A DNA stretch of 64,000 bases. Source: Microglena sp. YARC (lineage: Eukaryota > Chlorophyta > Chlorophyceae > Chlamydomonadales > Chlamydomonadaceae). The translations under genes and the position numbers were made by a program. The notes under the pieces are model-generated. The model did no database searches, was not told where the DNA came from, and saw nothing but the letters and a program-made list of their open reading frames with translations. Position 1 is the stretch's first letter; each line of letters opens with the position of its first letter. Location of the stretch: NCBI GenBank assembly GCA_022414725.1, contig CM039462.1:16863666-16927665 (forward strand). The letters run 5' to 3'. Positions 12,378 through 20,800 of the stretch are shown one piece after another.

Positions 12378-15300
12378 ACACTCACACACACGCACACACA
12401 CACAAACAACCTCCCACCCCCACCATCACCACCGCACACACATACCCCCCACCACCACCACCACCACCACCATCACACCACACCCCAACCACCACCACAC
12501 ACAAACCACACACACACGCGCACGCACACACACACACACACACGTCTACACACACACACTCACACACAGGTACCCATCATCATCGCTGTCAACTGGCTGC
12601 TCGTGCTCCACACAGACTTCGAGTACCTAGGCGCTGCACTTTCATTGTCCTTTGCGTCAGCCTTGGATCTGCTGCTCACCCTGGCCTATGTCATAGGCTC
12701 AGGCCGTGGGCCCACGCTCTTAGGGCGGCCAAGCAAGCTAGCCCTCAAGGGCTGGCTTGACCTGGCCAAGCTGTCCTACCCAGCGTGTTTCATGAAGTGT
12801 GCGGAGAGCTGGGCGTTCACGTTGATGACCTTGGTGGCTTGTCTGCTGCCTGACCCAAGTGTGGCTGTAGCAGCAGTGGGAGTGGCGTTCAACGTGTACG
12901 GGATGCTGTACATGGTGTACCTTGCCCTGTGCATGGCAGCTTGTGCCCAGGTGGGTGATCATGTGGCTGGGTGTGGGTGGGAGCAGGGCATGCTGTACGT
13001 GGTGTACCTTGCCTTGTGCGTGGGGGCTTGTGCCCAGGTGGGTGATCATGTGGCTGGGTGTGGGTGGGAGCAGGGGATGCTGTACATGGTGTACCTTGCC
13101 CTGTGCATGGCGGCGTGTGCCCAGGTGGGTGAGCATGTGGCTGGGTGTGGGTGGGAGCAGGGGATGCTGTACATGGTGTACCTTGCCTTGTACATGGCGG
13201 TGTGTGCCCAGGTGGGTGATCATGTGGGTGGGTGTGGTTGGGAGCAGGGGATGCTGTACATGATGTGCCTTGCCCTGTGCATGGCGGCGTGTGCCCAGGT
13301 GGGTGATCATGTGGCTGGGTGTGGTTGGGAGCAGGGGATGCTGTGCATGGTGTACCTTGCCCTGTGCATGGCGGCTTGTGCCCAGCTGGGTGATCATGTG
13401 GGTGGGTGTGGGTGGGAGCAGGGCATGCTGTACATGATGGACCTTGCCCTGTGCATGGCGGCTTGTGCCCAGCTGGGTGATCATGTGGCTGAGTGTGGGT
13501 GGGAGCAGGGGATGCTGAAGCGGTCTGTGAAAGCAAAACCCACAGTTACCATTCCCCAGTGCAAGCGAACGGGAAGGTTCCTTCAACCCCACACCGCGTT
13601 TTCAATTGTGCAGGTGGGCAACAGGCTGGGGGCAGGGGATGCTGAAGGAGCGCAAGCAAAACCCACAGTAACCATTCCCTAGTGCAAGCAAACGGGAAGG
13701 TTCCTTCATGCATGTATGTTACAGTCCAGGGGTAGGCCTTATAGGCTAAAGGGACTTGCCCAAGCGTAGTAGGAAGGGCTTAAAAAGAAAAAGCACTGAT
13801 GAACTGAACCCAAACTTTCAACCTTTTACCCCGTTTTCAATTGTGCAGGTTGGCAACAGGCTGGGGGCAGGGGATGTTGAAGCGGTCTGCGAAAGCCACA
13901 AACCCACAGTAGCCATTCCCCAGTGCAAGCAAATGAGGAGGTTCCTTCAACCCCACACTCCGTTTTCAATTGTGCAGGTTGGCAACAGGCTGGGGGCAGG
14001 GGATGCTTAAGGAGCGCAAGCAAAACCCACAGTAACCATTCACCTGTGCAAGCGAATGGGGAGGTTCCTTCAACCCCACACCCCGTTTTCGATTGTGCAG
14101 GTTGGCAACAGGCTGGGGGCAGGGGATGTTGAAGCGGTCTGTGAAAGCCACAAACCCACAGTAATCATTCCCCAGTGCAAGCGAACGGGAAGGTTCCTTC
14201 GACCTCATATCCCGTTTTCAATTGTGCAGGTGGGCAACAGGGGATGCTGAAGCGGTCTGTGAAAGCAAAACCTACAGTAACCATTCACCTGTGCAAGCGA
14301 ACGGGAAGGTTCCTTCAACCTCACATCCCATTTTCAATTGCGCAGGTGGGCAACAGGCTGGGGGCAGGGGATGCTGAAGGAGCGCAAGCGGCAACGATTG
14401 CTGCAGTTATGGTATCCCCCATGGCCTGGTCCATCGCTGCTGTCATACTGCTGCTCCCTGTCAGCCAGCGCACCATCATACAACTGTTCGAGGCGCCAGG
14501 TGTGGATTCCAATTATGTGTGACCCCCCCCCCCCCCCCCCCCCCCCCCCCAACACACACGCACACACACGAGCACACACATACACTCTAGGTGTTGATTC
14601 CAATTATGTGTGCCCCCCCCTCCCCACCCCCAACACCCCCAACACACACGCACACACACGAGCACACACATACACTCTAGGTGTTGATTCCAATTATGTG
14701 TTACCCCCCCCACACACCCACCCACCCACCCAACCCCCCTCCGACACACACGCACACACACGAACGCACACACATACACTCTAGTTGTTGATTCCAAGGA
14801 GTTTAGGCTGCTTTTCGTAATCTTTTGTTTCTATCTCACGTCTCCTATTACTGTTGATTTCTCTTTTCAAAAAAATCAACTTAAATCTCTAGTACTCACT
14901 GCTCGGATAAAAAACTTGTATTTGTTACCCCCCAAGCACCCACTCTCTCTCTCACACACACACACTACACACACAGACACACGAACACACACACAAACAC
15001 ACCCTACACACACAGACACACAAACACACCCTACACACACACACCCTAGGTGTGGATGCCAGGGAGCTGGAGCTTGTGCTGAGCCACTTGTTGAACATCA
15101 CCGCTCTGCTGGTACTGTTGGACGGAACGCAGACCATCATGAGTGGGGTGATCCAGGGCCTGGGTGCCCAACGTAGGGGAGCAGCAGTCAACGGCTTGGC
15201 TTTCTATGGCTGTGCAGTACCGCTGGCACTCTTCCTGGCATTCAAGCTGAAGCTGGGCCCCGAGGGACTGTACCTAGGGATGGTGGCGGGCCCGCTTATT

Positions 15301-15705
15301 CAAACCTGTTGCTACACTTGGATTCTGTTAAAAACCAACTGGGAGGCCGAGGCAAGAACAGCCAGTGCTAGACATTTTGGCATCATACATGGAGGGTCCC
15401 AGGATGCTCTATTCTCCAAGGATGGTTATGATAGCGAACAGTGCGTTCTGGTGGCTGCTGCTTTGCTGCATGACCCATCTTTCCCCAGCTTCGAGGAGGT
15501 TGACAAGAGCAGTAGAAGTGGGGCCGCATCCGGATCATTCCAGGAGCCTGCGTGTGTGAGCTTGGAGGATGGGGAGAAGGAACGCCCTAGTGGGAATGCA
15601 CCAGCGGAGTTGATGGAAGAAAGAAAGGATTCAGCAACCCCATCTGGTAGCCAGAGCAAAAGTGTTTCTGAGCAGACTCATGCTGACGACGAGATAACGA
15701 GTTGA
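1680..15705 (+). CDS. MATE-family multidrug and toxin extrusion transporter, six exons, complete
   Basis: The model joins 1680-1763, 3165-3374, 11901-12176, 12570-12950, 14346-14499 and 15050-15705, giving 1761 nt and 586 residues. All introns are GT-AG and the phases agree. The start is favoured because an in-frame TGA lies two codons upstream. Plant-type MATE landmarks occur in order: an N-terminal membrane pair ending [15 protein letters not shown] (family pattern ALDTLCGQAFGA), the segment [18 protein letters not shown] with a membrane Glu at residue 269, [15 protein letters not shown] (family pattern VSNELGAGN), and a last helix ending KTNWEAEA. Such proteins are H+-coupled or Na+-coupled antiporters with 12 membrane helices that export organic cations, metabolites or citrate; the substrate here is unknown. 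The membrane core ends near residue 466. The remaining 120 residues form an acidic Ser/Glu-rich tail longer than in typical plant members. Most of its junctions lie in tandem duplications. Confidence 0.9.
2305..2600. repeat. Tandem repeat in MATE intron 1, about 2.5 copies of 110-145 bp
   Basis: The block CACCTAAGCAGGT, then TGATGGGTG, then GGAGGATGTGCTGTGTGCGG recurs from about 2309, 2425 and 2571. The GAAGCCACCTACTACT segment also recurs. Each copy holds an AGCAG|GT motif that resembles a fused acceptor and donor. It is intronic and I see no coding function. Confidence 0.75.
2690..3160. repeat. Pyrimidine-rich CTCCCCATCC minisatellite before MATE exon 2
   Basis: Degenerate CTCCCCATCC units fill both sides of the exon-2-like fragment at 2860-2930 and run to the true acceptor at 3164. 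It would serve as a very long polypyrimidine tract. The duplicate exon fragment has the same CT-rich leader, so exon start and leader were copied together. Confidence 0.8.
2860..2930 (+). pseudogene. Partial upstream duplicate of MATE exon 2
   Basis: The 71 bases after a TGCAG acceptor match the first part of real exon 2 (from 3165) with few substitutions. Translation in the matching frame gives [20 protein letters not shown], against [20 protein letters not shown] in the exon. One base is missing right after the acceptor, and the copy stops after GCCACC and runs into CT-rich sequence. Splicing here would shift the frame, so it is a dead copy or a decoy acceptor. Confidence 0.85.
3165..3374 (+). 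CDS. MATE exon 2
   Basis: This exon encodes 70 residues (29-98) from [14 protein letters not shown] to GGLDTQAAQ. It covers the first two membrane segments and the conserved LDT motif before the second MATE loop. Flanks are TTTGCAG| and CAG|GTGTGC, both phase 0. The last part of the exon is repeated downstream in the intron. Confidence 0.9.
3375..4650. repeat. Tandem copies of the MATE exon 2 donor junction in GT/G-rich DNA
   Basis: The end of exon 2 (CTCATGGGCCTATGTGGAG, then ACTGGACACGCAGG, then GCGCAG|GTGTGTG) recurs about eight times, with donor-like points near 3693, 3767, 4013, 4160, 4300, 4427, 4557 and 4640. The copies at 3613-3692 and 3935-4012 are longest and extend back to the TTGTCTATC part of the exon. 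Later copies keep only ACTGGACA to the donor. Between them lie (GT)n and G runs, including long G tracts at about 3859-3894 and 4087-4123. Confidence 0.85.
5001..5061. repeat. (GATG)n microsatellite
   Basis: About 15 perfect GATG units lie in MATE intron 2. The 4700-5000 stretch before it is unique AT-rich sequence in which I see nothing. Confidence 0.9.
5103..5378 (+). mobile_element. Single-arm copy of an AT-rich foldback element
   Basis: The stretch aligns with both arms of the foldback at 61739-62198. Shared blocks, in order, are CGGCAGATCATATGAT, TTGGCCAAAGG, ATGATATCATACAAA, CTAGTCAGACTGCC, repeated ATCATATGAT palindromes and an end like GCCGTTTCCTAC. It is read in the same direction as the right arm there and inverted to the left arm. 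It has no coding capacity and is probably a non-autonomous DNA element; family and target-site duplication are not determined. Confidence 0.7.
5630..10050. repeat. 4.4-kb AT-rich minisatellite, GATATTTATGTATGT and GATATATATGT units
   Basis: Mixed 15-bp (GATATTTATGTATGT) and 11-bp (GATATATATGT) units fill this part of MATE intron 2. Order is irregular before about 8100 and more regular from 8200 to 9350. Open frames reading [10 protein letters not shown] are by-products of the 15-bp unit. It is nearly all A/T plus G on this strand, with almost no C. Confidence 0.95.
10036..10610. repeat. Pair of about 70-bp direct repeats around a 0.5-kb segment
   Basis: The stretch from TGATATTTATATACC through GGGCCG to GGAAAACT at 10036-10108 recurs at 10539-10605 with about 80% identity. 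The first copy joins the AT minisatellite directly. The segment between includes a perfect palindrome at 10362-10393. I recognise no gene in it. Confidence 0.7.
10362..10393. repeat. Perfect 32-bp palindrome
   Basis: The sequence GTAGCGGGGCAGGGTG followed by CACCCTGCCCCGCTAC has no spacer and every base pairs. It could extrude as a cruciform, or be two element ends joined head to head. CAGGGT at its centre resembles the hAT-like terminus CAGGGTAC found at 20943. Confidence 0.95.
10801..10905. repeat. C16 run and C-rich tract
   Basis: Sixteen C bases at 10801-10816 are followed by about 90 bases of CCCCAC/CTCC sequence. On the other strand this is G-rich with quadruplex potential. Confidence 0.8.
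10990..11172 (-). mobile_element. tRNA-derived SINE, minus strand
   Basis: Read on the minus strand from about 11170, the head contains an A-box-like TGGCTCATTGGTTGAGC and, about 22 bases later, a B-box-like GGATTCAAATCC, at tRNA-like spacing. A body without tRNA similarity follows (TGACAGTCAACC type on this strand, then GTTCCCTACC). The body recurs at about 61935-62060 without the tRNA head. This is the expected structure of a pol III SINE. An acceptor stem and poly(A) tail were not identified. Confidence 0.7.
11200..11890. repeat. (ACC/ACT)n trinucleotide tract before MATE exon 3
   Basis: About 690 bases of ACC, ACT and ATC triplets end only a few bases before the exon 3 acceptor. Poly-Pro/Leu and poly-Val open frames across it are simple-sequence artefacts. 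It probably supplies the pyrimidine-rich side of the acceptor. Confidence 0.95.
11901..12176 (+). CDS. MATE exon 3
   Basis: This exon encodes 92 residues (99-190) from [10 protein letters not shown] to MIISLIE. With the end of exon 2 it rebuilds the family motif around AFGA. It covers membrane segments 3-5, including [20 protein letters not shown] (family pattern GKFxxWxIP) and LVAQG. Flanks are TTCTCAG| and GAG|GTACCT, both phase 0. Confidence 0.92.
12335..12568. repeat. C29 run and (CA)n tract in MATE intron 3
   Basis: Twenty-nine C bases (12335-12363) are followed by CA/CCA-rich sequence up to the exon 4 acceptor. The whole intron is 393 bp. C-run plus CA-tract also precedes the exon 6 acceptor copies and several AKR exon 4 acceptor copies. 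Confidence 0.9.
12570..12950 (+). CDS. MATE exon 4
   Basis: This exon encodes 127 residues (191-317) from [12 protein letters not shown] to [10 protein letters not shown]. It contains [13 protein letters not shown] (family YLGAA), [14 protein letters not shown] (family FKGWxxFLKLAIP) and KCAESWAF with Glu269 in the membrane. Acceptor is CACAG|GTACCC and donor is CAG|GTGGGT. The last 49 bases belong to the first unit of an 87-bp tandem array, so the exact donor used is uncertain among in-frame alternatives. Confidence 0.92.
12902..13515 (+). repeat. 87-bp in-frame tandem repeat of the MATE exon 4 donor junction, 7 units
   Basis: Each unit is the last 49 bases of exon 4 plus 38 bases of intron. 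Donor points fall every 87 bp at 12951, 13038, 13125, 13212 and 13299, and the same point at 13386 and 13473 has changed from CAG|GT to CAG|CT. Because 87 is 29 codons, the exon frame stays open through all seven units (for example [19 protein letters not shown]) until a TAG at 13680. Using a later donor would add whole 29-residue hydrophobic units. Confidence 0.92.
13595..14345 (+). repeat. Tandem copies of the MATE exon 5 acceptor junction, 5 upstream copies
   Basis: Copies of TTTTCAATTGTGCAG| followed by GTGGGCAACAGGCTGGGGGC place acceptor-like sites before 13614, 13849, 13978, 14101 and 14230, ahead of the real one at 14346. Copies carry 20-50 bases of exon 5, then run into a shared leader (CCACAGTAACCATTC, then GGGAAGGTTCCTTCAACC). 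Some have TTGGC in place of GGGC at the third codon. None extends to the rest of the exon. Confidence 0.9.
13714..13764 (+). repeat. Dispersed 50-bp element, copy 1
   Basis: The core GTTACAGTCCAGGGGTAGGC, then AGGCTAAAGGGACTTGCCCA, recurs inverted at 21806-21856 and 21888-21926, partly at 60993-61038, 63343-63374 and 63424-63464, and as the conserved part of the 88-bp units at 18290-18790. Family unknown. Confidence 0.75.
14346..14499 (+). CDS. MATE exon 5
   Basis: This exon encodes residues 318-368 plus one base, from [18 protein letters not shown] to [23 protein letters not shown] is the strongly conserved MATE signature after the sixth to eighth helices. Acceptor is TTGCGCAG| and the donor is CCAG|GTGTGG, phase 1. 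Earlier partial copies lie upstream; only this one is complete. Confidence 0.92.
14500..15049 (+). repeat. MATE intron 5: repeated C-run, CA-tract and exon 6 acceptor copies
   Basis: A unit of C-run, CACACACG/GAGCACACA tract, TACACTCTAG| and GTGTTGATTCCAATTATGTG is repeated, giving decoy acceptors before 14591, 14681 and 14785. A run of 28 C lies at 14523-14550. The first bases after the exon 5 donor (GTGTGGATTCCA) nearly equal the first bases of exon 6 (GTGTGGATGCCA), so the intron is bounded by a direct repeat. A second CA-rich tract lies at 14950-15048. Confidence 0.85.
15050..15705 (+). CDS. MATE exon 6, C-terminus
   Basis: This exon encodes residues 369-586 after completing the split Gly codon. 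The first part holds the last membrane helices ([20 protein letters not shown], family pattern LDxxQxVLSGVxRGx[15 protein letters not shown], family GKGLWxGI). After KTNWEAEA (about residue 466) comes a 120-residue polar tail rich in Ser, Glu and Asp, ending ADDEITS. The tail has no domain I recognise; a role in sorting or phosphorylation control would be inference. Confidence 0.9.
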
Positions 15706-15800
15706 GCAGAGATTTTGTTTTGGGGCGGTCCGACCGAAGGCAAAGACTGGCTCCGTGTATACATGAAGCAAGCAAGCCTTAATGTCCTAAGGCTGTACAT

Positions 15801-15806
15801 AATAAA
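15801..15806 (+). promoter_or_regulatory. Possible MATE polyadenylation hexamer AATAAA
   Basis: AATAAA lies 96 bases after the stop codon. Many chlorophytes use TGTAA instead, and no clear TGTAA was seen at the usual distance, so this is weak. Confidence 0.3.
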
Positions 15807-15860
15807 TCCCATCAAGCCCAGAAAGTGGGCCGGATAAATGAGGATGGAGTGCGCACCGCA

Positions 15861-16050
15861 TACATGCGCGGCGCCTAACGAGTTGCAGCTAGCCCATGCA
15901 CATGCCTAGCTGGCCCCTGGTACCCAACGCATGTGCGGGGCGCAACGCCTTGCAGCCAGCCCATGCACATGCCTAGCTGGCCCCTGGTACCCAACGCACG
16001 TGCGGCGCCCGACGCATTGCAGCCAGCCCATGCCTCATGCCTATGCCAGC
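15861..16050. repeat. 67-bp tandem repeat, about 2.5 copies
   Basis: Units containing TTGCAGC, AGCCCATGCACATGCCTAGC and TGGCCCCTGGTACCCAACGC start at 15883, 15950 and 16017, exactly 67 bp apart. Degenerate CCATGC-rich sequence continues to about 16100. Confidence 0.9.
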
Positions 16051-16099
16051 CCATGCATCATGCCCATGCAAGTCCAGTCCAGCCCATGCAGACTACCTT

Positions 16100-17642
16100 G
16101 ATACAAGCCATGCATGCATCCCCCTCCCTCTCTTATTCACCGACATCATTCATTCAGCTCGCTCATAACGGCGCTGCTGATGGGTAGCAGCGTAGCTAGC
16201 TATTCAGCTATCCATCCAGGCATCCTTTCAGCCAGCTAGGCAGCATGCAGCTTGCTAGGTAGGCATTCATGTAGCTATTCAATTAGATAGACAGCATGCA
16301 CCCCGATGGGTGCTAGCTCCTCACTATCCCAGGAACGGGTACGAAGAATTCATGAACGCATATTGAGCCTCGCAATGTTGCAAGCAAGCACATCCTAGCA
16401 GCTGCAGGCCCAGGAGAGCTGTTGGATAGTAGGGTTGGAGTAGGCATGCAGGTTAGTTTAGTTGGATGTAGGCCCAGTGATTTTGATGAGGAATTGTTGG
16501 GCCTAAAAAGAGGGCCAGGTGTGTAGGAAGTAGTGCGTGGAAGCTGCTGGCTGGATTAAAGCTAATAACGGGGATGGTAGATGTACTGATGTAGACGAAT
16601 GAAGAATGTGCAGAATAATATCGCCAGAAGACAGAATGTCGTTGAGCGAGCGAGCCTTGTTGTCCGGGTAGCAGTGAGGAGGAGTGAGGGCCTGCCACCT
16701 AAGGTCGATCAAGTCAATGATTTCGGCTTAGTCACTGGAATAGGGTGAGCAGCCCAGAGTTTGCTGGCGCCATGTAACGAGGTTCAAGTTCAAGTTGGCT
16801 GAAAAAACATGCAAAATTCCAATTATTTCGCGGCTCCCCCACGAAAATGTGGAGAACAAAATCAATGGATATTCTTATGTTAGGACGCCAAAAACTGGGG
16901 GGGCACCCCCTGCTGCTTGGCCTGCTGATAATTTCTGAACACTTACAGCTCATATGGACCATTACTGACCCATGGCAGGTGAAGTCTGAGAAGGGCTAAA
17001 CAGGAAAGGCATGAACTGATCCTCTTACCAACAGGGGCCCCGAGTTCGTGCTACAGTGATAATTTAATAATACAATATAATTCAATTACCATCTCATATG
17101 GGATGATAATTTAATTGTTCAATTATTATGGCATTAAATGCAATCAATTTATAAACTCCTCTCCGCTGGTCTTTGGTCCATATTCTGACGGGCTACCTAG
17201 CCTCCACCCATCTGTAATTTGATTGTTTTATCAGCCTTCAGGCTGCGCAGTTCTCACCAGCTGTGGACAGAGTACATATTAAGGGCTCTTGCTAAGTTAT
17301 TTGAACCGAACGCAGACAGTTGGATATACTGTATTACTGCATGTACTTCATGTACTTCAGAATCAGGACGTGGTACGAATTCCGTAACCATGCCTCACCA
17401 GGCAAGATAGCGTGACAAGCATAAGGTAGCGAAAGGACTAGAGCCGGTACGCGGGCCAGTACACAGACCAGTAATACTCAGGCCAGATCGGGCCAGATCA
17501 GCCAACAGCGGCCCCGGCCCAGATAACTACACCCATCCCGCCCCCAACGGTAGATAATTCATCTGAACAAATAAAAACGCCTCCCCCAACCCCATCCAAC
17601 GCTAAAACTCCCTCTCCAAGCCCTTCTACAAGCACTTATCCA
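16100..17642. other. Intergenic DNA upstream of the AKR gene
   Basis: I see no supported gene. Short frames on either strand lack recognisable motifs. The AT-rich part at 17050-17160 and the C/A-rich leader at 17520-17640 would hold the AKR promoter and 5' untranslated region, but no element can be named. Confidence 0.5.
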
Positions 17643-17821
17643 ATGCAGACGTTTGCCCTGGGTTCAGCGCGCATGCCCCGCCTTGCCTACGGCACAGGGA
17701 CCTTTTGGTTTGCGCGCGACAAGGTAGCACCAGGAACGGAAAGGCCGATCAACACGGAATTGGTTCTGAGTGCCGAGAAAGCGATCAAGCTGGGATTCAG
17801 CCACTTGGATAGTGCTGAGAT
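17643..17821 (+). CDS. AKR exon 1
   Basis: This exon encodes 59 residues plus two bases, ending HLDSAE. It carries the catalytic Asp56. Donor is GAGAT|GTAAGT. The split codon AT|G gives Met60, so the junction reads DSAEMYGSE, a normal AKR sequence. Confidence 0.88.
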
Positions 17822-20800
17822 GTAAGTGACCGCATTCATTACATTACTATTGGCATGGGCAGGCCAATGTTGACCCAAGACAAGTCCATTCCACAACTTT
17901 CGGAGGGGTCTTCCATCTATCCTCTCTTAATCAACAGAATATGTAGCGGTATAGGAACTGCACACCATTTAGGTTGAAAGTATACATTACATTACATTGT
18001 CATCGACAGGCCATTGTTGGCCCAAGACAAGCCCGCTCCACAACAACTGGGGGGGTCTTCCAACAATCCTCAAAATCACAGGGTACAAGCAATAAAGCAA
18101 CAAGACAAAAAGCAAAGAAGTAAAGGTGCATCGAAAGGCCATTGTTGGCCCAAGACAAGCCCGCTCCACAACAAATCCTCAGAAAAAGAATGGGAATATT
18201 GCAGCGAGCAAGCATTATTATCAGCACTTATTCCATGTGATAGTTACTGACTGATTTGTAGGCTGCTATCTTGGATAACTAACATGCGCGCATGAGTCAG
18301 CTCATAAGTGATTTTGATCGGTCAATGTTGGGCAAGTCCTTGTGCCTGCTTGGCTACCTCTGGACTGTGACAAACACATATGAGTCTGCGCGTAAGTAAT
18401 TTTGATGGGTCAATGTTGGGCAGATTCTTTGTGCCTGCTTGGCTACCCCTGGACTGTGACAAAGATATATGAGTCTGCGCGTAAGTGATTTTGATGGGTC
18501 AATGTTGGGCAGATTCTTTGTGCCTGCTTGGCTACCCCTGGACTGTGACAAACACATATGAGTCTGCACGAAAGTAATTTCATAGTTAAATGTTGGGCAA
18601 GTCCTTTGAGCCTGCTTGGCTACCCTGAATTGTGACAATCACATGTGAGTCAGCACGTAAGTGATTTTGATGGGTCAATGTTGGGCAAGTCCTTTATGCT
18701 TACTTGGCTTCCCCTGAAGTGAAGCAAGCGTGTGTGAGTCAGCATGTAAGTGATTTTGATGGGTCAATGTTGGGCCAGATCCGCATGCTCAATACAATAT
18801 AAGTATTTATGCACAAGCAATTGAAGACTTAGTAAAAGCTTGGGTACCTTATGCATATAAAGCATTTGCTGAACATAAAATAAACTAACATCTATACAAA
18901 AGGCATGGAAGGTATTTGCTTAATGGTTGCTGCTTAAAAAGGCAGTTACGTAACGGGTTGTAGGCAGGGTACTACAAAGCGCGCGCGACAGCGCGATTTC
19001 GCGCACGCTTTTTGAGCCCCACAGCGTGTAAAAAGGTAGTTTTTAAACGGGTCGTAGGACCTTCTCTTACTTTTTCCTTTTTTTTTGCTGGATAGGATTC
19101 CAACTAGTAGGTGGCCTTTTCTGCTGAAAGTGTCACTTCCAGTGTAAGCCTAATAGCTCTTGGCTGCCTTAGTATTTTGTTTTGCTGCTTACAAAGGTAG
19201 TTTCGAAACAGGTTGTAGGTCTTACTTCGTACTTCGAGTTGGGCCTGAAAAATCTGAAAAATCTGAGAGAATTGTCTCAAGATAGGCCTGGAATGGTAAA
19301 ACACCAATATGGCCTGTCGACCTTACTGGCTGCTGCCATAGATATAGACCTAGTTGGCTACACCTGAACTGAAATAAAGAAATATGAGTCAGCACAGTTG
19401 TAGAAAAACATCTCTTTCACTCGCCTAAAAAACTGAGGAGGGCTGCCCCCCCCCCACCCACCCCCCCCACCCCACCCCCACCCCCACCCCACCCCCTCCC
19501 TAAGTAGAAATAAGAGCACCACTTGAAATTATAGTGGTCAGCAAAGTGGAAATTAAACTGGTCAGCATGTTAGTTGTGTTGACTATTCTTGGTTCGGCAA
19601 AGAACGAACAAGAGGACGACACGAATGTTGTTTCGTTTTTGGGCTACGCGTAGCAGCTTCTAGGCAGCTCCTCTCCCCCATCATTGGGCCAAACCTGAAG
19701 CTAGCTGGTGCGTCTGAAAGTTTACATTACAGTCATTCCAATGCAGCTATTGGAGCTGCCATGAGTAGCCCCCAAATGAGTGCAGGACGACATGGGAGAA
19801 CATGATAGTTGGTCGTGTCAGCTCCAAGGTGCATTTGAACACTTTGCATGGGTTAAGTGAGCGGGTGGAGAGGGTGGGGTTGATGGTGAGGGGGGGTATG
19901 GTTAGGTGAGCAGGTGAGGAGGGTGGGGGTGATGGTGATGGTGGGTAGGGTGTGTGCGAGGGGGGGGGGGGGGGGGGGGGGGATGGTGGGTGGCCAGTGT
20001 GAGGATGACATGGGAGAACAGGATAGTTGGTCATGTCAGCTCCAAGGTGCACTAGGTTGTGTCAGGTTTGGATTACTAGCCAGTCAGGGGAGCAGCCTAG
20101 AAACCCCAGATTTCCATCCCCATCCCCATCTTGGTCCTTATTGTCCTTCTGTCTTTCCTTATAGCAATTCAGCAGATGATTTGGATTTGGATGTTTCGAA
20201 ACAGGTTGTACGTCTCACACCAAATGTGCAGTAACCACACCCAACTCCCCCCCCTCCCCCCCCCCCCTCACACACCCACCCCAACACCCACACCTAAACA
20301 CCCCCCCCTCCCCCCCCTCACCCACCCACACCCAACCAACCAACCAACCAACCAACACCAAATGTGCAGCAACCACCCCAGCTTACTTAAAACCTGGAAA
20401 TTGGGCCTGCTAATTCTGCAAATTCTGGCAGAATTGTCTTCAGTTCGGCCTGAGATGGTCAAAAGCACCAATACGACCTGTCGACCAGTCAAATCCAATG
20501 CATCCTCGGAGCTTCTATGAGGCACATCATGTATTTCACTATTTCATTTTGGGGCTACTTGCAGCAGCTTCCAACCAGCTCCATTAGCCAGCCACTGAGG
20601 CAAGTCTAAATCTTTCAGCTGCATTTGAATGCCTGTCATGCCAGCTGTAAGCCACACTATCTAGCTTCAGGTTTGGCCCAAGGATGGGGAAAGGGAGCTG
20701 CCGAAAAGCTGCTACTCGTAGCTAAATCAAAAATTTAGCTAATAGGATTTTTTTTTAGCTACGAGTAGCAGCTTAATTATTTTTAGCTACGAGTAGCAGC

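Noticed and set aside
12319..13682. A 451-codon frame starting in the C-run before MATE exon 4
   Set aside because: Its start lies in simple sequence. The middle is exon 4 and the end is the 87-bp intronic array; splice sites and homology support exon 4 at 12570-12950.
16732..16962. Minus-strand 76-codon frame
   Set aside because: No recognised domain, no repeat of the frame elsewhere and no splice or start evidence.
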